Origin: an uncultured Clostridia bacterium | GTDB taxonomy: Bacteria; Bacillota; Clostridia; Oscillospirales; Acutalibacteraceae | DNA length: 64,000 bases | Direction: 5' to 3' | Assembly (NCBI GenBank): GCA_946184295.1 | Contig: CAMHEZ010000002.1 | Coordinates: 62,001 to 126,000, forward strand | Shown here: piece by piece, positions 16,532-22,275 of the stretch | Layout: every line of letters starts with the position of its first letter | Numbering within the stretch: position 1 is the first letter of the stretch | Notes under the pieces: model-generated | The model's input: only the letters and a program-made list of their open reading frames with translations | What the model was told of the DNA's origin: nothing | Database searches by the model: none | Position numbers and translations under genes: made by a program

Positions 16532-17959
16532 TTAGTTCCATTCATACGCCGCGATGGTTTTCTCCAGCGAACCTTCGCCCACTTCGGCGAACTTGATGAA
16601 GTCGAAGACCTTCTCGCTCCAGCCGGCGACGATGTTGGTCTTGGCGCCATGGAACTGCTGGGTGCCGTAGCCCTGCAAGTCGATGGCGTGAACCCAGATA
16701 TCGCGTCCCGACTTACGGCGGTACTCGTCGGCAAACGTCTGCACGGGCATGCGATAGGAGTAGTTGCACTCGTTGTCCGACAGAATAATCACGCGGTCTG
16801 CCTTGACGTGATCGTCCATCATGCGCCTGAAAGGCAGACTCATGTCGGTGCCGCCGCCGTGCGGGTTCTGAGTGGCCGAGAGAAGAAGACAGGTGTTGGA
16901 CGAGACCGCCACCTTTTGGATATCGGTGTCGAAGACGTAGAAAATACAGTTGTCGCAGATGCGGCTGCCGATGAGTCCCAGCAACAATGCAACCTCGGAG
17001 CATTGCACCTCCGAACGCGCACTGATTCTGCTATACATCGAGCCGGACACGTCCACGGCAATCACGGTCGTGCCGTCCAGCCGCGGCATATTCTCCACCG
17101 AGACGACCGCTGCCTTTTCCAGTGCGTCAAATACGCGGCTGCCCGCGATTTCAGACACGCTCTTGTAGGCGGAGAGAAAGCGGAACGGGAGCTGGCGGGA
17201 ACGCCGCACCGCCTCGGGGTCCTCGATGGTGGCCAGCGCTTTTTCGAGATTGGCGGGTTCGGCCTGCAGGATGTTGCGCAGATTGCGCAGCAGCGCCATG
17301 TAGCCGACCTTGCCGCTGTCGATCAGCTTTTCCCACGTCTCGGCATTGTTGCCGTGGGCGGAGAGTTCGGTTTCCCACGTCACGGGCGTGGCCAGCTCGT
17401 TTTCCAGACAGCGCTTCCACAGGGCGGCCTGCGCTTCGTCCTTCGGCTTGGGGCGGCAGAGACACAGCAGGTCGCGCATTTTGAGCGCGTTGCCGCTGCC
17501 CTTGTACTTGGCGAGCGTGTACTCGTCAAAGCCCCGCATGACCTCGCCGATGCCCCGCTTGAGCGAGTTGGGTATCGGCTTGCCGAAGGTGTTCAGGTAG
17601 AACGCCATGATTTCGGTCACGTCGTCGCCGCGCACCGTCACGCCGCGCACGGTGTCGCGGACAAAGGGCTTGCCTTCCGGCTCGTGCGCCAGATACGCGG
17701 TCAGCACATGCGACACAGAGCGCATATTAAATTCCCGCCGCGCAAAGACCGCCAGTTTCGACACAAATACCGGGTCGGTCTTGATGACTGCCGCAATGGT
17801 CTGCTGCATCTCGTCGGAATTGTCGCCGTAGAATTTGGCTTCGTTGAAGAACGAGGTGAGCACCTGCGTCACGAGCTTCGATTTCGCGTGCATGGCATAC
17901 GCCGGATTTCCCTCTCGGTTGGTGGTCTTGACGGTCTGCTTCTGATTGAACTTGGACAT
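16532..17959 (-). CDS. rsr: Ro60/Rsr homologue, TROVE-domain RNA-binding protein
   Basis: A 475-aa homologue of the Ro60 autoantigen. Residues about 10-285 form the ring of helical HEAT-like TROVE repeats (KSKLVTQVLTSFFNEAKFYG, AVFARREFNMRSVSH) that in studied members threads the ends of misfolded RNA and binds Y RNAs on its outer face. The C-terminal von Willebrand A domain (about 295-475) has the metal site DVSGSM, with GGTDMS and LSDNE later. In Deinococcus and Salmonella, Rsr works with Y RNAs and polynucleotide phosphorylase in RNA decay. The start ATG 17959 follows GGAGGG by eight bases. Four Y-RNA-like genes lie immediately upstream on the same strand, which strongly supports the call. 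Confidence 0.95.
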   Translation of the reverse strand: MSKFNQKQTVKTTNREGNPAYAMHAKSKLVTQVLTSFFNEAKFYGDNSDEMQQTIAAVIKTDPVFVSKLAVFARREFNMRSVSHVLTAYLAHEPEGKPFVRDTVRGVTVRGDDVTEIMAFYLNTFGKPIPNSLKRGIGEVMRGFDEYTLAKYKGSGNALKMRDLLCLCRPKPKDEAQAALWKRCLENELATPVTWETELSAHGNNAETWEKLIDSGKVGYMALLRNLRNILQAEPANLEKALATIEDPEAVRRSRQLPFRFLSAYKSVSEIAGSRVFDALEKAAVVSVENMPRLDGTTVIAVDVSGSMYSRISARSEVQCSEVALLLGLIGSRICDNCIFYVFDTDIQKVAVSSNTCLLLSATQNPHGGGTDMSLPFRRMMDDHVKADRVIILSDNECNYSYRMPVQTFADEYRRKSGRDIWVHAIDLQGYGTQQFHGAKTNIVAGWSEKVFDFIKFAEVGEGSLEKTIAAYEWN

Positions 17960-17992
17960 ACATGAATCCCTCCTCTGATAAAAATAATAAAC

Positions 17993-18136
17993 AAAAAAGA
18001 CAAACGTGATAAATTCGCCATCGGTAATATTAGAGCTCTGCCCATTGAGCTACACCCCATGATGGGGCGGCCGGACTCGAACCGACATCTCTCGCATGGA
18101 AGGCGAAGTAACCGATGACTGCAATGCACGTTTGTC
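17993..18136 (-). ncRNA. yrlA: Y1: YrlA-type Y RNA with a full permuted tRNA mimic
   Basis: The ends pair perfectly, GACAAACGUG (from 18136) with CACGUUUGUC (to 17999), followed by UUUUUU. Inside come GCAUUGCAG, an inner stem AUCGGU/ACCGAU and the conserved GUUACUUCG. The module is a tRNA opened at the anticodon stem: T arm GUCGG-UUCGAGU-CCGGC, then a 7-bp acceptor-like stem CGCCCCA/UGGGGUG closed by a UCA loop instead of free ends, then UA (positions 8-9), then D arm GCUC-AAUGGGCA-GAGC. This is the known topology of bacterial YrlA RNAs. It is nearest to the Ro60 gene, with no strong promoter of its own, so it may be transcribed together with Y2 and Y3. Confidence 0.88.
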
Positions 18137-18139
18137 ATG

Positions 18140-18331
18140 ATATAAAAAGCGGAGAAAAAAGGAAAACAGTAAAACAATTGTATTCAATTGTAAAGTGCCA
18201 AGGGGAAAAAAGTGATTTCAGCGTTTGTCGGTCTGCCTGTATCGCCCCGCAGGACGGGCCTGTACCCACTCGCTGTGATGTTACTGTTGAAAAAAATCCG
18301 AAGTAACTGTTTTCCACACTGCCGCTTCCTA
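18140..18331 (-). ncRNA. Y2: Y-RNA-like RNA with a non-tRNA module
   Basis: About 190 nt with the same frame as the other copies. The ends pair AAGCGG/CCGCUU (18322-18327 with 18147-18152). A 10-bp inner stem GGAAAACAGU/ACUGUUUUCC (18306-18315 with 18161-18170) follows, then GUUACUUCG. No T loop or D arm is present. The roughly 120-nt insert contains CAGCG/CGCUG closing a GC-rich domain (GCCC/GGGC) and a hairpin ACAAUUG-aaua-CAAUUGU. The module is unknown to me. Its 5' side lies seven bases after Y3, so processing from a common transcript is possible. Confidence 0.72.
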
Positions 18332-18337
18332 TCAAAA

Positions 18338-18430
18338 GGAACAAACGGATAAAAACGCTGACGGAAAAAATATTGGAGTCGAACCAATGAAAACCACGAA
18401 GTAACCGTCAACTGCAATGCCGTTTGGTAT
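18338..18430 (-). ncRNA. Y3: minimal Y-RNA-like RNA with only a T arm
   Basis: About 90 nt. The ends pair CAAACGG/CCGUUUG (18420-18426 with 18342-18348); the inner stem is GUUGACGG/CCGUCAGC (8 bp, one G-U). GCAUUGCAG and GUUACUUCG are present. The module is a single hairpin AUUGG-UUCGACU-CCAAU, a canonical T arm with a UUCRANY loop (18372-18388); D arm and acceptor stem are absent. A perfect promoter lies directly upstream. The 3' end has no strong terminator, so the transcript may continue into Y2 and Y1. Confidence 0.78.
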
Positions 18431-18436
18431 GTGTGT

Positions 18437-18465
18437 ATTATATAACATTCTGCTTGGATTGTCAA
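18437..18465 (-). promoter_or_regulatory. Promoter of Y3 (and possibly Y2, Y1 and rsr)
   Basis: On the minus strand TTGACA (18460-18465) and TATAAT (18437-18442) are separated by 17 bases: full consensus. The start falls at about 18430, exactly at the 5' pairing arm of Y3. Confidence 0.9.
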
Positions 18466-18504
18466 TAGAATAAGTCTTAAGAAAACTTAAAGAATCGTTT
18501 GGAT

Positions 18505-18658
18505 AAAAAACATAAAAAGCGGAGAAAAAGGTCGAAAACGGGACTTATACCGACGCTCTACCAGTTGAGCTACACCCAAAACAACGGGCGGGCGGAGTTG
18601 AACCGCCAACCTCCGGCTCTTTGGCGAAGTAACCGTTTTCTGCACTGCCGCTTTTTAC
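18505..18658 (-). ncRNA. yrlA: Y4: YrlA-type Y RNA with a permuted tRNA mimic
   Basis: The ends pair AAAAAGCGG/CCGCUUUUU (18648-18656 with 18514-18522) and run into a U-rich tail. GGCAGUGCAG, inner stem GAAAACGG/CCGUUUUC and GUUACUUCG follow the common plan. The module has T arm GGCGG-UUCAACU-CCGCC (18591-18607), an acceptor-like stem CGCCC/GGGUG with a U-rich cap, UA, and D arm GCUC-AACUGGUA-GAGC (18555-18570) with the GG that normally docks into the T loop. It has its own consensus promoter and ends just upstream of the promoter for Y3. Confidence 0.88.
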
Positions 18659-18664
18659 ATTTAT

Positions 18665-18693
18665 ATTGTAATGCTTCCCCATGGATTTGTCAA
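18665..18693 (-). promoter_or_regulatory. Promoter of Y4
   Basis: On the minus strand TTGACA (18688-18693) and TACAAT (18665-18670) are separated by 17 bases; the start near 18658 matches the first paired bases of Y4. The -35 lies nine bases past the stop of the DUF3021 gene. Confidence 0.9.
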
Positions 18694-18701
18694 CCGCTAA
18701 A

Positions 18702-19118
18702 CTAACGCTTTTTCATCTCGGAGAGCTTGCGGTTGATATCGTTGGCGGCGATCTGCTCATTGACAAACATGATCGCGATCACGCCTACATAGGCCGCGCA
18801 GCTCATGCCAAGTACTGTCAGGACAATGGGGCGTGAAAAGGGCACAATTTTTAAAATATCCCCGCCGAAACCGAAAACCGCGATACACACGTCCAGAAAG
18901 TTGACCGCCAGCCGCGTCTGCCTGGTCTTGAACGGGATAAAATCCGTGAGGAAAATCAGAAGCGCCACCATCGCGCAGATACCAAACAATCCGAAAACGC
19001 GCGTCACGGTCAGAGCGGCGTCCATCCACTCCGCCAGACCCGCGTACAGCAGCATAATCACGGTAAATGACGTGCAGATAATGGTAAAAAACTGACTGAA
19101 CCATTTCTTCCATTGCAT
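18702..19118 (-). CDS. DUF3021-type membrane protein paired with LytTR regulator
   Basis: A 138-aa membrane protein with four hydrophobic helices (about residues 8-28, 40-62, 70-92, 100-122) and a charged tail NEQIAANDINRKLSEMKKR. Small four-helix DUF3021 proteins are typically encoded right after a LytTR DNA-binding protein and are thought to control it. Here the LytTR gene ends 17 bases upstream on the same strand. SD and start ATG 19118 (MQWKKWF) are reasonable. The Y-RNA promoter begins directly after its stop. Confidence 0.75.
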   Translation of the reverse strand: MQWKKWFSQFFTIICTSFTVIMLLYAGLAEWMDAALTVTRVFGLFGICAMVALLIFLTDFIPFKTRQTRLAVNFLDVCIAVFGFGGDILKIVPFSRPIVLTVLGMSCAAYVGVIAIMFVNEQIAANDINRKLSEMKKR

Positions 19119-19135
19119 AAAGCGTCCCCCTCCTG

Positions 19136-19585
19136 TTATATGCCGAATTTGCTCTTGAAAGCGGGAAGGTAATGCCGGTTGATAATCAGCTTTTCGCCGT
19201 TTTCCAGTGTGGCTTCATAGCGGCTGCCCGGCAGAGGCCGCACGCTGTCCAGCTTCAGGATATTGACGATGCAGGATTTGCTGATACGCACGAAATTGGC
19301 TTTTTCCAATTGCGCTTCCAGCTCGTACAGCTTCATGGCGCACTCGTACACATCGCTTTGCAGATAGGCGAAAGTCCGTTCGTCGATACTCTCGAAATAA
19401 AGGATATCTCCCAGCGGCAATACCCGTACTTCACCGTCTTTTGTGCCGGATACTGAGAACATTTGCAGCCGGATATGCGCAATGATACTTTCCAGCCGTT
19501 CGTCCGTCATACCGCAGCGAATGGTGATTTCGGCGTCGTTATCGTAATCGTCGGATTGTTCAATGAACAGTTTCATGGCTTTCAT
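19136..19585 (-). CDS. LytTR-family DNA-binding regulator
   Basis: A 149-aa protein without a receiver domain. The N-terminal part (residues 1-45) is acidic; the C-terminal LytTR domain (about 50-149) has VRVLPLGDILYFESIDERTFAYL, NFVRISKSCIVNI and the final INRHYLPAFKSKFGI, which bind direct repeats in DNA. The frame extends upstream to 19741, but that part crosses a terminator-like hairpin of the sugar-kinase gene. ATG 19585 was chosen for GAGG five bases before it; ATG 19576 is possible. It is co-transcribed with the DUF3021 gene; such pairs often autoregulate. The target is unknown. Confidence 0.85.
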   Translation of the reverse strand: MKAMKLFIEQSDDYDNDAEITIRCGMTDERLESIIAHIRLQMFSVSGTKDGEVRVLPLGDILYFESIDERTFAYLQSDVYECAMKLYELEAQLEKANFVRISKSCIVNILKLDSVRPLPGSRYEATLENGEKLIINRHYLPAFKSKFGI

Positions 19586-19657
19586 GCTGACCTCTTTCAT
19601 TGCTGTGTTTATCATACCACATCGGCATGAATCTGAAAACCCTTTGTCCGGTAAATT

Positions 19658-19705
19658 GCAAAACCAGCCGCCAACCTGCAAATTTGCCGGCTGGTTATTG
19701 CGGAT
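19658..19705 (-). terminator. Terminator at the end of the sugar-kinase gene
   Basis: AACCAGCCG and CGGCTGGTT form a hairpin that overlaps the stop region of the kinase at 19695; on the minus strand it is followed by TTTTGCAATTT. Confidence 0.6.
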
Positions 19706-20594
19706 TTGTCGCCAGCCGTTCCAGCTCGTCGCGGGAGACAAAGCCGCTGCCGCCGCCGTTGCGGGTGATCTTGGCAGCGGCGAAGGTCTGGGCGCGTGTC
19801 AGGCAATCGACGGGGGACAGACCTTCGCACCACAGCGATACGAACGCGCTGAACAACGCGTCGCCCGCACCGACGGTGTTGACCACCTGCCCTACTCTGG
19901 CGGCAGGTTGCCGGTAAAAGATGTCTCCGTCCCGCAGATACATCACCGCGCCCTTGCTGCCGCAGCCCATGACGATCACGCGGTTGTGGTAGGTCGTCTC
20001 AATGCTTCTGATGAAATCCTCCGGCGTGCCGGAAATATGCTCGTCACTCAGGAAAAGAATGTCCGCGTGTGCCATAAATTCGCGGTTGTAATCGTCGTGG
20101 ATATCTGACAGGGCGTGTACGTCGGTGGCGATCGGAATGCCCGCCGCCTTGGCCTTGGCCAGCAGCGGACGGCTGAAATTGATGTTGCAGGCCACAACCG
20201 CCTGATAGGGTGTGAGGTCGATGTCCGTGAAATCATAGGCGGTTTCCTGAATGTCTTTCAGGTCGCAGTAGATATTGCGTTTTCCGTCGGAGTCATAGAG
20301 AACGACGGAGGAAGGCGTCTGGTTCAGAACGCGCGAGACAAGGGAATCGTCAATGTGAGACGTGCGCAGCGCGTCGAGTGCGAGGCGGCCCGCCGCGTCG
20401 TCTCCCAGCAGGGTTGCCAGACGGACGGTATGGCCCAGCGCGGTCAGCGCCTTGGCGACGTTGAAACCCACGCCGGAAACGGTGCTGTTAACCCCGAAGA
20501 AGCGGTAGTCGATGGGGCTGTATTCGATGGGAAAGCCCCGCACAGAACACGTGGTTTCCACATTGACCAGTCCGGATACAAGAATGTTTTTCAT
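19695..20594 (-). CDS. PfkB-family carbohydrate or nucleoside kinase
   Basis: ATP-dependent sugar kinase of the ribokinase fold, about 300 aa. The N-terminal substrate signature is varied (GVNSTVSGVGFNVAKALTAL near residues 35-54, the GG/GxG-N-A motif). The C-terminal motif NTVGAGDALFSAF near 250 carries the catalytic Asp and anion hole. VGQVV just before it is usual. The substrate (fructose-type sugar, ribose or nucleoside) cannot be read from the sequence. ATG 20594 lies eight bases after GAGGT; a TTG at 20600 is ignored. It is followed by the LytTR pair and preceded by a Nudix gene on the same strand. Confidence 0.88.
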   Translation of the reverse strand: MKNILVSGLVNVETTCSVRGFPIEYSPIDYRFFGVNSTVSGVGFNVAKALTALGHTVRLATLLGDDAAGRLALDALRTSHIDDSLVSRVLNQTPSSVVLYDSDGKRNIYCDLKDIQETAYDFTDIDLTPYQAVVACNINFSRPLLAKAKAAGIPIATDVHALSDIHDDYNREFMAHADILFLSDEHISGTPEDFIRSIETTYHNRVIVMGCGSKGAVMYLRDGDIFYRQPAARVGQVVNTVGAGDALFSAFVSLWCEGLSPVDCLTRAQTFAAAKITRNGGGSGFVSRDELERLATNPQ

Positions 20595-20636
20595 AATCAA
20601 TCACCTCATGTTTTTATTCAGACACGCATACGGCTG

Positions 20637-21161
20637 TTATTCCTGCATGACAAGTTGATCGCGAATCAGCCGCAGCAGCTTGGTCTCGCGTTTTATCATG
20701 ATTTCATCAAAGAAATCATCGGTGCGGTATTGCTCATTCACGCGGATGGCTTCCTCAATGGGTACGTATTGCAGGGTGAATGCCGCTTCCTTTTCATAGT
20801 CGTCCAGATGCTGCTGCGTGACGGTGCTTTCCGTGCGGCAGAGGTAGTAAAAATTCTCCTGTTCAAAGATGGTATCGGGAGAAAAATTGCTCTTCTGACG
20901 GCGCATGACGCTGCCGTATTCCGTGATACTCTCCGGAATGACAACAAGGCCGGTTTCCTCTTTGACCTCTCTGATGAGGGCGGCTTGTTTGTCCTCGCCG
21001 GGGCGAATGCCGCCGCCGGGGAATTTGTAGTATTTTTCCCGGCAGCTGTAGACAAGGGCGATTTTATCGTCCTGCATGATAATGCCCCTTGCCGACGGCC
21101 TGCTGAATACGCGGTCATCCTCACGGTAGTCGTGCAGATCTATTGCGAAAAGCTGTTTCAT
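20637..21161 (-). CDS. Nudix hydrolase
   Basis: Hydrolase of nucleoside diphosphates linked to another moiety. The Nudix box is complete: GGGIRPGEDKQAALIREVKE followed by ETG (about residues 49-71), with Glu residues that bind Mg2+. Length 174 aa. The substrate is unknown. ATG 21161 (MKQLFAIDL) is chosen because AAGGAG lies six bases upstream; the frame continues upstream into the end of the L,D-transpeptidase gene. Confidence 0.87.
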   Translation of the reverse strand: MKQLFAIDLHDYREDDRVFSRPSARGIIMQDDKIALVYSCREKYYKFPGGGIRPGEDKQAALIREVKEETGLVVIPESITEYGSVMRRQKSNFSPDTIFEQENFYYLCRTESTVTQQHLDDYEKEAAFTLQYVPIEEAIRVNEQYRTDDFFDEIMIKRETKLLRLIRDQLVMQE

Positions 21162-21192
21162 GATTGGCTCCTTAATCAGGGAAATCCCCTTG

Positions 21193-22107
21193 TCAACTGA
21201 CGTAGGGGATTTCCTTGCTGTATTTGATTTTGTCAAAGTTGGCGACCAGATACCCTTCGGTTACGGGGTCAGGTTCGGTGAACTGGGGGTGATAATTGGG
21301 ATTTTTGGGATCGGGGTCGGTGGGATCCCAGCCGGTGCTGTCGGGCTTGACTGTGTTGGCTTTCAGCTCAGCGGCCAGAGCCTCCAGTTCGGGGTCGGCT
21401 TTTTTGGTAATCAGATGGACGGTGGTACCCGCGACGCAGTTTTCGCAAATCCACTTGGCGTTCTCCACGGTCAGGCGAATGCAGCCGCCCGAATCGGCGG
21501 TGCCGAGTTTGCTGTAGCGCTTGGTGTCGAGCGCGGTTTTCTTTTTGGCGGTATAGGGCACGGAATGGAACAGGAAATCGCCGGTGATCTGGGTGGCGTA
21601 TTGGGCATACAGATCGGTGCCGTGGCTTTTCATTTTGCGCCAGATGTTTTTGGCGTTGCAGCGGTCCTCTTTGAGTTTCCAATAGCCGTCGGGGAATTTG
21701 TCAGGGTCCTGCGCGGTGGAACAGAGCATATACCGCACGACCTTGTCATATTTGCCCGCCGAACTGGTGGTGTAAACGGTGACGATCTGATGGGTTTTGT
21801 CCACTTCTATGAAGTAGGGGTATTTGGGATAAATCAAGTCCGTGTCGGACACGACCGGCTCGGACGAAACGGATTCGGCAGGGGTAACAGCCGGGAGATC
21901 GGTCTGCGTGACGCGAGCGGGGACAGGTTCGGTCACTGTATCCGTAGCCGCTGGAACGGCACTGTCGGACGGCTGCGCCGTCTGAGCGATCCAGTTTCTG
22001 CGGTCCCGCACGATCATGACGTTGGCGGCGAGTACCGCGAAAATGGCGGCAATGGCGATCATGCTCATGACGGTATGTTTGGTGTTGCGTTGCTTTGCCT
22101 GACTCAA
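21193..22107 (-). CDS. L,D-transpeptidase (YkuD domain), membrane-anchored
   Basis: An extracellular enzyme that forms 3-3 cross-links in peptidoglycan or attaches proteins. Residues 14-33 form an N-terminal membrane anchor, followed by a Ser/Pro/Thr-rich linker to about 90. The YkuD domain covers about 95-245, with the conserved His in FLFHSVPYT and the active Cys in ADSGGCIRLT. The usual SHGC is SGGC here, so the His next to Cys is replaced by Gly. A Pro/Asp-rich tail of about 50 residues follows. The start is TTG 22107, eight bases after GGGAGGT. It is divergent from uvrC. Confidence 0.88.
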   Translation of the reverse strand: MSQAKQRNTKHTVMSMIAIAAIFAVLAANVMIVRDRRNWIAQTAQPSDSAVPAATDTVTEPVPARVTQTDLPAVTPAESVSSEPVVSDTDLIYPKYPYFIEVDKTHQIVTVYTTSSAGKYDKVVRYMLCSTAQDPDKFPDGYWKLKEDRCNAKNIWRKMKSHGTDLYAQYATQITGDFLFHSVPYTAKKKTALDTKRYSKLGTADSGGCIRLTVENAKWICENCVAGTTVHLITKKADPELEALAAELKANTVKPDSTGWDPTDPDPKNPNYHPQFTEPDPVTEGYLVANFDKIKYSKEIPYVS

Positions 22108-22207
22108 TGGCGATACCTCCCAGATAACGGCGGCGGAAGTGTCTGTTTCCTCAACGCCATTATATCACCGGGCGGCGTGGATTGTCAACAAAGGAATGAA
22201 ATTTCTG

Positions 22208-22237
22208 TTGCACTTTTGTATGTCGGAGTGGTACAAT
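22208..22237 (+). promoter_or_regulatory. Promoter of uvrC
   Basis: TTGCAC (22208-22213) and TACAAT (22232-22237) are separated by 18 bases, about 38 bases before the start codon. Confidence 0.65.
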
Positions 22238-22275
22238 AGAAAAGAGAATCAGCAACGCGCCAAGAGGTGAAGCAA

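Larger units (their letters stand above)
17960..18701 (-). other. Y-RNA gene array region (no protein genes)
   Basis: This 742-base stretch holds four related structured RNA genes on the minus strand, with two strong promoters (18437-18465 and 18665-18693). No open frame in it has a Shine-Dalgarno site or a recognisable product. Each RNA has the invariant GUUACUUCG: complement at 18104-18112, 18299-18307, 18397-18405 and 18625-18633. Confidence 0.85.

Noticed and set aside
18020-18080. Ordinary tRNA gene on the minus strand (D-arm and T-arm sequences)
   Set aside because: The order is T arm, capped acceptor stem, D arm, and there is no anticodon loop or CCA end; it is a permuted mimic within a Y RNA. 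The same applies at 18555-18607.
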